A stretch of DNA of 64,000 nucleotides from Bradyrhizobium diazoefficiens. GTDB taxonomy: Bacteria > Pseudomonadota > Alphaproteobacteria > Rhizobiales > Xanthobacteraceae. This document shows, piece after piece, positions 45,888 to 54,575 of the stretch (the stretch's first letter is position 1; each line of letters starts with the position of its first letter). The notes under the pieces are model-generated. The model searched no databases, was not told the origin of the DNA, and was given only the letters and a program-made list of their open reading frames with translations. The DNA lies in the NCBI RefSeq assembly GCF_016616425.1, contig NZ_CP067101.1, positions 4,898,001-4,962,000 on the forward strand. Direction: 5' to 3'. The position numbers were made by a program, and so were the translations under genes.

Positions 45888-46393
45888 GACGGCGCCCGGA
45901 CCGTGAGTTCGTAGGTCGCCCCGTCCGGCGTGAAACCGCCGAGCCAGCGGAAGCCGCGCTTCTCGAGCTGCGAGAACAGGAAGACCGGCTCTCGCCGCAG
46001 CAGGGCAGACAAGGTCTCACCGGGTCCGAGCTTCTCCGCAGCCGCAAGGATCCGGACCATGGGCTCCGGAGGATCGAGGTCGCGGTTGTCGAGGTTGACG
46101 GCTGGCGGCGGCCAGTCTTCAGGGCCTGGGCCGTCCGCGACGGCCGGCGCCGGCTCCGATGTTGTTTCGGCCGGCGTAAACAGAACTTCCCACTCGCCGC
46201 CGTCGAGCGCCTGCTCCGAGTGCGTGAATCCCTTGTTCGCCATCACCGCGACCAGCGGGATCGGCTTGAAAGTCGCGTAGAGGCGAAGGCCCTGGCCGGG
46301 CGCCAGGCGCTCGAGCGCCGCCATGATGACCGAGAATGGCTCTCCGCCTGCACGCAGGATCGGACGGACGTCGACGTCGATATATTCGGGCAT
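45884..46393 (-). CDS. Protein with two DUF2249 domains
   Basis: The 169-residue product contains two DUF2249 repeats: MPEYIDVDVRPILRAGGEPF with PGQGLRLYATFKPIPLVAVM, and DNRDLDPPEPMVRILAAAEK with PGETLSALLRREPVFLFSQL. DUF2249 proteins are small TusA-like folds often found next to DUF59 and hemerythrin genes in NO-response loci. The Cys of TusA is absent here. It is fourth from the operon promoter end (nnrS, membrane protein, DUF2249). Confidence 0.85.
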   Translation of the reverse strand: MPEYIDVDVRPILRAGGEPFSVIMAALERLAPGQGLRLYATFKPIPLVAVMANKGFTHSEQALDGGEWEVLFTPAETTSEPAPAVADGPGPEDWPPPAVNLDNRDLDPPEPMVRILAAAEKLGPGETLSALLRREPVFLFSQLEKRGFRWLGGFTPDGATYELTVRAPS

Positions 46394-46405
46394 GGTTTTC
46401 CTCTC

Positions 46406-47743
46406 TCAGTTTCTGGCGAACAGCAGATGGGGCGCGACGGCGCCGCCCGGAAGCCGCACCGGGCCGGCGACGTCCGCAAGCCTCCGGATCCGGATCACCT
46501 CGCGGACGATGCCGACGACACCCACGGTCATCGCCACCGCAGCCGCCCGGAAGATATGCAGCTCGCCGGCGAGCAGCATCAGCGTTCCGGCCCAGACGGC
46601 CACGTAGTAGATGACGAACCACTTCGTCGCCCGGCCCTCCGCGACGAGGTCCTGGACGCGCGGCGTTGGCGCCCGTCCCATCACCGGTCCGTAGGTCTCG
46701 AGCCAGGTCAGGAAGGCCACTATCTTGTAGAGCTTCGTCAGCACCAATCCGGACAGCCAGCCGAAGACCGCGAGGAACGCGAAGGGACCGATATGCGCGG
46801 CGAAAGCTTCGGCCGCGACGAGCACGATTCCCAGCAAGGCCGTTGCCGCCAAGCTCGCGAAGGACAGCGTCGCCATACGCATGTTGAGCTCGAGCTGCCG
46901 CCGCTTGCGGTTGCGAAAGATGCCGGCGATGTCGCGGCCGTACAGGGCGGCCGACACTAGGCCGAAGACGGCGGCGATGGACAGCACGACGCTCAATCCG
47001 GACGCGACCCCGATCGCGAGGATCCCGCCTGCGACCGTCACGCCGATGGCGAGCGCGCCGGCTCCGAGGGTGATGCGGCTCTGTCGATCGTCCACATCGG
47101 GCGACAGCATGAACATGGACAAAAGCCGATAGCTGACACCCATGGCCGTCAACGTGAGCCATCCGCCGAGGCCGGAGATCGCGTGCAGAGGGATGCCGGC
47201 GGCCAGAAATGCATCCCCTGCCGATCCGGCCCACCCCGCAAGCACAAACGCGAACACGGCGCCGAAGGCGACGGTTGCGCAAAGCGAAGCGAGGCCGGCC
47301 AGGACGAAACGCGCCGGCCCCGTCGGACGCAGCCACGCGGTCAGGCCGAGATCGACGACGACTAGGCCGAACCCGGCAACGAGCAGGATTGCGCCGAGCG
47401 GAAGCAGCCAGAGTACGGGCGGCAGACGGCCTCCCAGAGACAGGAAGCCCGCAAGTAGCGAGACGAGACCAGCGGTCAGGAGGACCAGAGCCGGCAAAGC
47501 CCACCTCTCAGAGAACAGAGGCTTGGCGACGAGGACGGGCACGAACTGGAAGAGCGCGCCGCACATCGCAAGACTCAGCCAACCGATGCATACGGCGTGC
47601 ACCAGAACGAGCGTATCCGGCGAGGCGATCTCGGCGACGGGATAGCCGACGCCAGCCACCATCAGGGCCAAAGCAAGGAAAAGCCACGCGAGCGCCATCG
47701 CAAAGTAGCTCATCGTCCATCGCGATATGCTGGCGCCGATCAT
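46406..47743 (-). CDS. Polytopic membrane protein of the nnrS operon
   Basis: From MIGASISRWTMSYFAMALAW this 445-residue protein has about twelve hydrophobic helices. Histidines occur in LVLVHAVCIGWLSLAMCGAL and AAGIPLHAISGLGGWLTLTA, reminiscent of heme-binding helices of heme-copper-like or NnrS-related proteins, but I do not recognise a named family. It starts 8 bp after nnrS and is 12 bp before the DUF2249 gene, so it is in the NO-response operon. A heme- or copper-binding role is an inference. Confidence 0.8.
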   Translation of the reverse strand: MIGASISRWTMSYFAMALAWLFLALALMVAGVGYPVAEIASPDTLVLVHAVCIGWLSLAMCGALFQFVPVLVAKPLFSERWALPALVLLTAGLVSLLAGFLSLGGRLPPVLWLLPLGAILLVAGFGLVVVDLGLTAWLRPTGPARFVLAGLASLCATVAFGAVFAFVLAGWAGSAGDAFLAAGIPLHAISGLGGWLTLTAMGVSYRLLSMFMLSPDVDDRQSRITLGAGALAIGVTVAGGILAIGVASGLSVVLSIAAVFGLVSAALYGRDIAGIFRNRKRRQLELNMRMATLSFASLAATALLGIVLVAAEAFAAHIGPFAFLAVFGWLSGLVLTKLYKIVAFLTWLETYGPVMGRAPTPRVQDLVAEGRATKWFVIYYVAVWAGTLMLLAGELHIFRAAAVAMTVGVVGIVREVIRIRRLADVAGPVRLPGGAVAPHLLFARN

Positions 47744-47750
47744 CGTGGCC

Positions 47751-48935
47751 TCAGAACTTTCGTGCGCGGCACAGAAGGGGCGCGTAGGCGACCGCGAAAG
47801 CGAAGAACGCTCCTGTCCACGCAAGTCCGGAGATCGTTAGCAACTCGACCGAATGGGTCGGCTCGAGGGCCGCGCAGACCCGCGTCAAGGCCGCGACGAC
47901 GATCGCGGCGTAGGCGGCCTGCGTAAGGGCGGAAGCCGACAGCGCTTGTCCGGTGTGACCGAGAGAAGCGCGGGTCATGACGGCGATCGTCATCGAACCG
48001 ATTGCGCCGCCCGTCCAGGCGTGCACGCCCGCTCCCGGTGCAACGAGATCGACAGCCGATAGCGCCGACAGCAGGAAGCCGGCCGGCACGAAGGCGTAGG
48101 CGACGTGAAGGATCAGGACGAGCCGGTCGGAGAAGGTCCGGTATCCCGTCCAGCGGACCAGCCGGATGAGGTGAAGCAGTCCGGCGACGCAAAGCGCACC
48201 TGCCACCACCCGTCCAGACGGAGCGAACACCCAAGCCAGCATCGCGCAGACGCCAACGACCATTGCGACAGCATCAAACCGGTTGAAAGGAACCGGCATC
48301 CGGCCAGGCGCGCGACGTGCGAGCCAGTTGCGCGTGAAGCTCGGTACGATCCGCCCGCCGATGACGCAGACCAGCGTGACGACAAGAGCGATGCCGGCGC
48401 GTGTCGAATACTCGGCGAGACCATAGAAATGCGATTCCAAATGGAAGCCGATGTTGACCGTCGCGAGAAGCGAAACAATGGCAACGACCTTCAGGTTGTT
48501 CCACTTGCGGCCGGCGATGATCTCGCGCGCGGCTGCCGCCGCGAGCAGCACCAGAAAGGCCGCGTCGAGCGCCAGTGCGAACTGCCAGCCAATCAGATCG
48601 GAGCAGGTCGCAGCCAGTCGACCGACGAGCCAAAATGCAAACAGAACGGCGAGCGGGGTGCCCTGAATGGGCAGACGGCCCGTCCAATTCGGCACCGCCG
48701 TCAGAAGAAAGCCGGCGATGACTGCCGCGACGTAGCCGAACAGCATCTCGTGGACATGCCAGTCCCGCGGCGAGAACTCGGTAGGCAGCGAAACGTGGCC
48801 GGCGAACATGGCCAGCCACAGCGGAATTATGGCACCGGCGCAGACCGCGCCAAAGAGGAAGAAGGGGCGGAACCCGTGCGATAAAAGCGCGGGCCCTCGA
48901 TAGTCCCTCAATTTTTGCATTGTCGCCATCATCAT
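47751..48935 (-). CDS. nnrS: NnrS, heme/copper membrane protein of nitrosative-stress resistance
   Basis: NnrS is a twelve-helix heme- and copper-containing membrane protein that protects central metabolism from NO by limiting dinitrosyl-iron complex formation. The 394 residues show LLSHGFRPFFLFGAVCAGAI, the HVHEMLFGYVAAVIAGFLLT motif with metal-binding histidines, and VPNWTGRLPIQG. Starts at 48935, 48932, 48929 or 48920 are possible. It is the first gene of a five-gene operon behind an NnrR-type box. Confidence 0.93.
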   Translation of the reverse strand: MMMATMQKLRDYRGPALLSHGFRPFFLFGAVCAGAIIPLWLAMFAGHVSLPTEFSPRDWHVHEMLFGYVAAVIAGFLLTAVPNWTGRLPIQGTPLAVLFAFWLVGRLAATCSDLIGWQFALALDAAFLVLLAAAAAREIIAGRKWNNLKVVAIVSLLATVNIGFHLESHFYGLAEYSTRAGIALVVTLVCVIGGRIVPSFTRNWLARRAPGRMPVPFNRFDAVAMVVGVCAMLAWVFAPSGRVVAGALCVAGLLHLIRLVRWTGYRTFSDRLVLILHVAYAFVPAGFLLSALSAVDLVAPGAGVHAWTGGAIGSMTIAVMTRASLGHTGQALSASALTQAAYAAIVVAALTRVCAALEPTHSVELLTISGLAWTGAFFAFAVAYAPLLCRARKF

Positions 48936-48980
48936 TCCCGATCAGTTGGACACATCATAGGCCCGGCGACCGCCATCTCT

Positions 48981-48994
48981 TTGTCGGGGCGCAA
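48981..48994 (-). promoter_or_regulatory. NnrR-type box upstream of nnrS
   Basis: TTGTCGGGGCGCAA fits TTG-N8-CAA and shares the TTGTC/GCGCAA arms with the norC and norE boxes. It is centred about 52 bp before the first nnrS ATG. Confidence 0.7.
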
Positions 48995-49085
48995 ACTACG
49001 ACCCGGTTCACGCATGTGTTTGTCCTCCGATAAAGAGGTAGTCGGTCAGCGCCGGCAAATCTCCGGACCGTCAGCAACGGAGGAC

Positions 49086-49274
49086 ATGATGCGGATTTTC
49101 GAAAGATTGCGCGGACGGGACCGGAGCGAAAGTGGGATCGAATGGATGCTTGTCGATGTCATCGCTGGCGATCTCCTGCGACGCATTGAGGATCGGATCG
49201 AGTCTACGGTGTCGCCTAACAGCAAATCGACGTGCTGTTCCTGCCGCTCGTTGGATGAGACGACGCGTCAATAG
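49086..49274 (+). CDS. Hypothetical protein (62 aa)
   Basis: MMRIFERLRGRDRSESGIEW opens a short protein with a helix (MLVDVIAGDLLRRIEDRIES) and three Cys near the end (STCCSCRSLDETTRQ). A CGGAGGA site precedes the ATG. It is divergent from nnrS. The function is unknown. Confidence 0.45.
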   Translation: MMRIFERLRGRDRSESGIEWMLVDVIAGDLLRRIEDRIESTVSPNSKSTCCSCRSLDETTRQ

Positions 49275-49409
49275 GCGCCAGAGCCAGATGCGGTCGTTGG
49301 CGGGCGGCTGACGAGAGGTCGACGTGCATCGATAATTGGCTTCCGATCGCGTTTGCCCGACCAGCGCTCGCCCACCCGGCTCACTGGAGAAGCCGGCACC
49401 GGCATACCG

Positions 49410-49805
49410 TCACTTCGAAGCCAACTTGCCGAGCTTGACGTGGACGACTCCAGCCGGGGCACTGACCATCACGACCATGCATATGCCGTAATGGGGAAGG
49501 CACTTCACGCCGTAGACGCCTTCCGGCCCGAACTTGACTGCAATGTCCCCGCTGCTCTCGCTGACGACGGGCGTCGCCCACTGCGGAAGCATGCGCTTGA
49601 TGGCCTCGGCGCTCCGGCCCTTGGCGATCCCAACGAACTTCACCGTGTCGCTGGGTGTGATCTTCACGAACGCAGGCTCGAACACCATCGTTCCGCCGTC
49701 GGCACCCTTGTTGAGCAGCTTGACCTCGACCTCGGCGGCCCCGGCAGCGCCCCCGGCCAGCATCAGAACCGCCGCGGCGGCGGTCAGCATCGCAGTCTTG
49801 CTCAT
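49410..49805 (-). CDS. Pseudoazurin-like cupredoxin lacking the first His copper ligand
   Basis: The ATG at 49805 opens a signal peptide (TAMLTAAAAVLMLAGGAAGA) and a cupredoxin fold of about 108 residues: EVKLLNKGADGGTMVFEPAF, then KGRSAEAIKRMLP, and the copper loop KCLPHYGICM with Cys, His and Met at normal spacing. Pseudoazurins have KGHN at the first site, where His is a copper ligand; here an Arg (CGG) replaces it. The C-terminal helices are also shorter. It lies next to nirK, whose usual donor is a cupredoxin or cytochrome c. Confidence 0.8.
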   Translation of the reverse strand: MSKTAMLTAAAAVLMLAGGAAGAAEVEVKLLNKGADGGTMVFEPAFVKITPSDTVKFVGIAKGRSAEAIKRMLPQWATPVVSESSGDIAVKFGPEGVYGVKCLPHYGICMVVMVSAPAGVVHVKLGKLASK

Positions 49806-49986
49806 GTTTGCGTTTCCTGGAACTTGCACCGCGGTTAGGCCGGGCACCCGAGGCAACAGATATGCCGATCGCGCGCTCCGGAGATTGCGCCAGCTCAAGC
49901 TCCCTGCAGGTTCCTTCTGCTAAGAGGCCGTGTTGAGGCTTGCGCAGGCTCCGGGGTACTGTGGACCGCGCATTTGAAGCGAGGAT

Positions 49987-50715
49987 ATGACGATGGCCGT
50001 TGTCGACCGGTCCCTGGTCGCGAATCTGTCGATGTTCGCAGGGCTTTCGCCTGCCCAACAGGACGAGCTGCTTCGCGAGGCACGTTCCATCCGGTACCCG
50101 AAGGACATCTCGGTCTTCGACCAGGGCGCCGAGGCCGTCCGGTTCTTTCTTCTCCTCCACGGACATCTTCGCGTTGAGAGGACCACCTCCCAAGGCCAGC
50201 AGTCCGTGGTCCGCTACGTCTCGGCCGGCGAGCTCTTCGGGGTGGCACAGGCGATGAACCTGACGCACTATCCTGCCACAGCCGTGGCGGCGGTCGACAG
50301 CATCGCGCTCGCCTGGCCGTCGTCTTCCTGGCAGCGCCTCATCGTCAAGTATCCGAGTCTCGCCGCCAGCGCGCTCCAGACCGTCGGCAGCCGCCTCCAA
50401 GACACTCAGGCCCGCGTCATGGAGATCTCGAACGAGCAGGTCGAGCAGCGCGTCGCGCATGCGCTGCTCCGCCTGGCAAAGCAAGTGGGACGGCAAGTCG
50501 ATGCCGGCATCGAGATCGACTTCCCCATCAGCCGTCAAGACATCGCCGAGATGACCGGAACGACGCTACACACGGTCAGCCGGGTTCTCAGCGCGTGGGA
50601 AAACGAGGGGCTTGTCGAGGGCGGACGGCAACGGATCGTCTTGCGCGACGCTCACAGGCTGCACGCTCTAGCCGAAGGCGAGGAAGCCATCCAGTCCCGG
50701 AAGCGCGGCCATTAG
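49987..50715 (+). CDS. nnrR: NnrR-type Crp/Fnr regulator of NO response
   Basis: The 242-residue product has an effector domain (LSMFAGLSPAQQDELLREAR, SAGELFGVAQAMNLTHYPAT) without the FNR cysteine cluster, and an HTH (FPISRQDIAEMTGTTLHTVS with RVLSAWENEGLV) of the CRP/FNR type. Such NNR/NnrR proteins activate nir and nor genes in response to NO. GAGGA lies before the ATG. It is adjacent to nirK and is the natural candidate to bind the GC-core boxes listed here; a Dnr-like or FixK-type role cannot be ruled out. Confidence 0.85.
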   Translation: MTMAVVDRSLVANLSMFAGLSPAQQDELLREARSIRYPKDISVFDQGAEAVRFFLLLHGHLRVERTTSQGQQSVVRYVSAGELFGVAQAMNLTHYPATAVAAVDSIALAWPSSSWQRLIVKYPSLAASALQTVGSRLQDTQARVMEISNEQVEQRVAHALLRLAKQVGRQVDAGIEIDFPISRQDIAEMTGTTLHTVSRVLSAWENEGLVEGGRQRIVLRDAHRLHALAEGEEAIQSRKRGH

Positions 50716-50867
50716 GCCGCCGCCTTCGCTGTCGCCAGCATCTTCGTTAGGAACACGTCGGCATCGACGTCGTGCTCCTCGCATGCCTCGTCGACACGAA
50801 AGCGGCGATCGGATAGCCGACGCATCGCATCCTGAAGTCCACGAAGACGCGGATGGTGGATGGCCAT
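50712..50867 (-). CDS. Possible small protein between nnrR and nirK (51 aa)
   Basis: [20 protein letters not shown] continues to [20 protein letters not shown] and ends TAKAAA. It is helical and charged, and convergent with nnrR with 3' ends overlapping. The ribosome site is weak and no family is recognised. Confidence 0.35.
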   Translation of the reverse strand: MAIHHPRLRGLQDAMRRLSDRRFRVDEACEEHDVDADVFLTKMLATAKAAA

Positions 50868-50944
50868 CACTCATCACTTCGTCGACCGGCATCTCGGCGG
50901 TTGGCACTGCATCATTTCGCATGCAGGTCGGCCCCGAGCTCCCT

Positions 50945-50958
50945 TTGCTCCCGCGCAA
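50945..50958 (+). promoter_or_regulatory. CRP/FNR-type box upstream of nirK
   Basis: TTGCTCCCGCGCAA fits TTG-N8-CAA with a GC-rich core like the norC box. Its centre is 133 bp before the nirK ATG, which implies a long 5' leader of about 90 bases. Confidence 0.6.
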
Positions 50959-51084
50959 ATTTTCCGCACGATCCGGCCCGCCCGGGAATCCAGCTCTTCC
51001 TTGATGCAGCGCAACGAGACTCGCGCTCCGATCGCTCATCATGCACCCATCGAATTAGGACCGCACAAGCGATGGGAGAGCGTC

Positions 51085-52206
51085 ATGCTCACGAGAAGGA
51101 CCGCCTTAATGGGAGCCGCGATCGCGGCGCTGATGATGGCCCCGCCGGCGGTGTTCGCCGAGGACCTCAAGCTGCCGCGCGAGAGCGTCGAGCTGGTTGC
51201 GCCTCCCTTCGTACATCCTCACGAACAGGCGACCAAGGCCGGACCGAAGATCGTCGAATTCAAGCTGACGGTTCAGGAAAAGCAGGTCGTCATCGACGAC
51301 GCCGGCACCAAGATGTGGGCGATGACCTACAACGGCTCGATGCCGGGACCGATGATGGTCGTCCATGAAGGCGACTATGTCGAGCTGACCCTGGTCAATC
51401 CCGAGACCAACACGATGCCGCACAACATCGACCTGCATGCGGCGACCGGCGGTCTGGGCGGCGGCGCGCTGACCCACGTCAATCCGGGCGAGCAGACCGT
51501 GCTGCGCTTCAAGGCGACGCGGCCCGGCGTGTTCATCTATCACTGCGCGCCCGAGGGCATGATCCCGTGGCACGTCGTCTCCGGCATGCACGGCACCCTG
51601 ATGGTGCTGCCGCGCGACGGATTGAAGGACGGCAGCGGCAAGCCGCTGCGCTACGACAAGATTTTCTACATCGGCGAGAACGATCTCTACTTGCCCAAGG
51701 ACGAGAATGGCAAGTACAAGACCTACGATTCCGTCGGCGAGTCCTACAGCGACACGATGGACGTAATGCGCAAGTTGATCCCGAGCCACGTGGTGTTTGA
51801 GGGCAAGGTCGGAGCGCTGACCGGCAAGAACGCGCTGACCTCCAAAGTCGGCGAGACCGTGCTGATCGTGCACTCCGAGGCCAACCGCGACAGCCGCCCG
51901 CACATCATCGGCGGCCATGGCGATTACGTCTGGGAGACTGGGAAGTTCAACAACCCGCCGGAGCGCGATCTCGAGACCTGGTTCGTGCGCGGCGGCTCGG
52001 CCGGGGCGGCGCTGTACACCTTCCGCGAGCCCGGCGTCTACGCCTATGTGAACCACAACCTGATCGAGGCCGTCGAGCTCGGCGCGACCGCGCACATCAA
52101 GGTCGAGGGCAAGTGGAACGAGGATTTGATGAAGTCGATCTCGCCCGCCGGCCCGATCCCGCCCGCGAAGCTCGGCGCCATCGACCCGGTGGCCGTCACC
52201 CGATAG
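51085..52206 (+). CDS. nirK: Copper-containing nitrite reductase NirK
   Basis: NirK reduces nitrite to NO in the periplasm as a homotrimer with type 1 and type 2 copper. The ATG at 51085 ([20 protein letters not shown]) has a GGGAGAG site and a twin-arginine-like signal cut near VFA-EDL; the much longer open frame from 50860 is ignored. Visible ligands are [13 protein letters not shown] (His and catalytic Asp), [19 protein letters not shown] (Cys, His, Met, type 1 and type 2 sites) and [13 protein letters not shown]. The 373-residue length is normal for class I NirK. nirV follows directly. Confidence 0.97.
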   Translation: MLTRRTALMGAAIAALMMAPPAVFAEDLKLPRESVELVAPPFVHPHEQATKAGPKIVEFKLTVQEKQVVIDDAGTKMWAMTYNGSMPGPMMVVHEGDYVELTLVNPETNTMPHNIDLHAATGGLGGGALTHVNPGEQTVLRFKATRPGVFIYHCAPEGMIPWHVVSGMHGTLMVLPRDGLKDGSGKPLRYDKIFYIGENDLYLPKDENGKYKTYDSVGESYSDTMDVMRKLIPSHVVFEGKVGALTGKNALTSKVGETVLIVHSEANRDSRPHIIGGHGDYVWETGKFNNPPERDLETWFVRGGSAGAALYTFREPGVYAYVNHNLIEAVELGATAHIKVEGKWNEDLMKSISPAGPIPPAKLGAIDPVAVTR

Positions 52207-52286
52207 GCGGAGCCGGCAAGATGGTTCGCGGCTCCAGTCGCGGACGTTGGCCCGAGGGGGAGACCTCATGCTGATCCTGATGAAAA

Positions 52287-53132
52287 GTGAAGACGGTCAT
52301 GTTCGCCGGCGCGCTCGCCGCGCCGGTCCTGGCGACCGTCTTGCCACCCACGCCATCGCACGACCCGGACGGCACCCGGCATCTCATCTCCGCTACCTTC
52401 ACCTATCGGATCGCGGGCGACTTCTCGCGCGGCGGCCGACCCGTCGAAGGGCCGGCGCGTGAACTCCGCCTTCCCGCCGATCTCGTCGTCATGAAGCGGC
52501 AGGTCACTGTCGGCGAGTACGCGCGTTGCGTCGACGAGGGCGCCTGTCCCCGCGTCGTCATACCCGGCGGCTCGCAAGACGTCCCGGTCGTCGGTATCAA
52601 TTGGCACGACGCTTCCGCGTATGCAGCCTGGATATCGCAAAAGACCGGTGTCACCCACCGCCTTCCGACCGACGAGGAGTGGACCTTCGCCGCCGCCGAG
52701 AAGGCGCGCGACGAGGCACTGCCGCTCATCGACCCCTCCGACCCGGCGCAGGCCTGGATCGCACGTTACGAAGCCGAGTCGTCCCGCGAGAGGCCCCAGG
52801 CGACGGCGCCGCAGCCTGGCGGCACGTTCGGCACCAACAGCAAGGGATTGGATGACTTCGCCGGGAACGTCTGGGAATGGACCGACACCTGCTTCATCCG
52901 GGCAACCTTCGACGACGGCCGCGAGCGGATCAACAACACGAACTGCGGAGTTCGCGTCGTGCAAGGCGCGCATCGCGCCTACATGACCGACTTCATACGC
53001 GACCCGAAGTCAGGGGGCTGCGCGGCAGGTGTGCCGCCCACCAATCTGGGCTTCCGGCTCGTCATCGAAGCGCCACACTCGATCGTCGCCGACACTCTCA
53101 AGAACGTGGCCAAGCTGCTGCCGCGGACCTGA
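52287..53132 (+). CDS. nirV: NirV, formylglycine-generating-enzyme-like protein
   Basis: NirV is often found with nirK and has the sulfatase-modifying-factor (FGE-sulfatase) fold. The GTG at 52287 (or ATG at 52299) opens a signal-like N-terminus (FAGALAAPVLATVLP). Family features are ISATFTYRIAGDFSRGG, MKRQVTVGEYARCVDEGACP, VVGINWHDASAYAAWISQ, RLPTDEEWTFAAAEKARDEA and DFAGNVWEWTDTCFIR. Its role in denitrification is unresolved. The best ribosome site (GGGGGAG) serves an ATG at 52268 in a different frame, so the start may be altered by an indel. Confidence 0.9.
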   Translation: MKTVMFAGALAAPVLATVLPPTPSHDPDGTRHLISATFTYRIAGDFSRGGRPVEGPARELRLPADLVVMKRQVTVGEYARCVDEGACPRVVIPGGSQDVPVVGINWHDASAYAAWISQKTGVTHRLPTDEEWTFAAAEKARDEALPLIDPSDPAQAWIARYEAESSRERPQATAPQPGGTFGTNSKGLDDFAGNVWEWTDTCFIRATFDDGRERINNTNCGVRVVQGAHRAYMTDFIRDPKSGGCAAGVPPTNLGFRLVIEAPHSIVADTLKNVAKLLPRT

Positions 53133-53152
53133 AGTCCTATTCCCTGACCGGA

Positions 53153-53166
53153 TTGCGCCAGAGCAA
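53153..53166 (+). promoter_or_regulatory. CRP/FNR-type box upstream of hemN
   Basis: TTGCGCCAGAGCAA fits TTG-N8-CAA, centred 63 bp before the hemN ATG, the same spacing as fixN and fixG. It makes hemN a separate unit from nirKV. Confidence 0.7.
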
Positions 53167-53222
53167 TGTCGTTCCTTCCCGACGCCGGTACACGATCCGG
53201 CAACACGAAGGAGAGATTTGAG

Positions 53223-54575
53223 ATGAGATCTGACTTGGCGCAATCGTACGGACAGGACAGGCTTCCGCGATACACGAGTTATCCTACCGCTCCGCACTTT
53301 TCCACGGCGATCGGTGAAGCCGACTATCGGCAATGGCTCAAATCGCTGTCGGCGCGACAGCCGGCGTCGATCTACATGCACGTCCCTTTCTGCCGGTCCA
53401 TGTGCTGGTACTGCGGCTGCCACACCTCCATCACCAAGAAAGACAATCCGATCGCGATCTACACCTCGGGCCTGCGCACCGAAGCGCACATGGTCGCCGA
53501 GACAATCGGCCACCGAGTTCCGATTTCGCACATCCACTTCGGTGGCGGCACGCCCACGATCATGGCGCCGGAGACCTTCGCCGACCTCGTCCGCGCGCTG
53601 CGCTATTCGTACTTCGTGTTGCCGGACGCCGAAATTGCCGTAGAGATCGATCCGCGTACCCTGACCGAGCCGATGGCGGAGGCCTTGGGTTACAGCGGCG
53701 TCAACCGGGCCAGCCTGGGCGTGCAGAGCTTCGATCCGGCCGTCCAGCAGGCCATCAATCGCCTGCAGAGCTTCGAGCAGACCGCCCAGTGCGTCCAACG
53801 GCTACGGTGCTCTGGCATCGACAAGCTCAATTTCGACTTGATTTACGGCCTGCCGCTGCAGACCGTCAACTCCTGCCTGGACACTGTCGCCAAGTGCCTC
53901 GAGCTGCGTCCAGACCGCTTCTCCGTATTCGGCTATGCCCATATCCCGTCCTTCAAGAAGCATCAGCGCGAAATCGACGAAAACACCCTTCCGGACAGCA
54001 TTGAGCGCCATCTGCAGTCGGAGACCATCGCCCAGGCGCTGGTCGATGCCGGCTACATGCGCATCGGCTTCGATCATTTCGCTTTACCCGACGACAACCT
54101 CGGCGTGGCGAAGCGGGAAGGCCGGCTGCGCAGGAACTTCCAGGGCTACACGGACGACACCGCCAAAACACTCATCGGCCTCGGCGCGAGTTCGATCGGA
54201 CGCATGCCGCAGGGGTTCGTGCAGAACGTCGCCGCGACAAAAGACTATCTCGCGCATATTGCCGAGGGCCGTTTCGCGACCAGGAAGGGCTACGCCTTCA
54301 CGGAGGATGACCGCTTCCGCGCTGATATCATCGAGCGCGTCATGTGCGACATGGCCGTAGACCTCTCGAAAATCGCGCGCTCCCACGGCCGTTCTCCCGA
54401 GACGGCGATCGTCGACCGATCACGGCTGGCGAGCCTTATCGCCGACGGCGTCGTAACCATGTACGAAGACCAAATATCGATCAGCAACGAAGCAGCATTC
54501 CTCATCCGTACCGTCGCCGCCGCATTCGACGCTCACCTTGCACGCTCGGCGGCGACTCATAGCCGCGCCGTGTGA
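53223..54575 (+). CDS. hemN: Oxygen-independent coproporphyrinogen III oxidase HemN
   Basis: This is the complete second hemN. The ATG at 53223 with AAGGAGAG gives 450 residues. The radical-SAM site is HVPFCRSMCWYCGCHTSI (CX3CX2C plus the extra Cys typical of HemN), followed by FGGGTPTIM and EIDPRTLT, then the C-terminal HemN domain. It makes heme for NorB, NorC, cbb3 and c cytochromes under low oxygen. It is paralogous to the copy at the window's left end, and the pair bracket all the denitrification genes. Confidence 0.97.
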   Translation: MRSDLAQSYGQDRLPRYTSYPTAPHFSTAIGEADYRQWLKSLSARQPASIYMHVPFCRSMCWYCGCHTSITKKDNPIAIYTSGLRTEAHMVAETIGHRVPISHIHFGGGTPTIMAPETFADLVRALRYSYFVLPDAEIAVEIDPRTLTEPMAEALGYSGVNRASLGVQSFDPAVQQAINRLQSFEQTAQCVQRLRCSGIDKLNFDLIYGLPLQTVNSCLDTVAKCLELRPDRFSVFGYAHIPSFKKHQREIDENTLPDSIERHLQSETIAQALVDAGYMRIGFDHFALPDDNLGVAKREGRLRRNFQGYTDDTAKTLIGLGASSIGRMPQGFVQNVAATKDYLAHIAEGRFATRKGYAFTEDDRFRADIIERVMCDMAVDLSKIARSHGRSPETAIVDRSRLASLIADGVVTMYEDQISISNEAAFLIRTVAAAFDAHLARSAATHSRAV

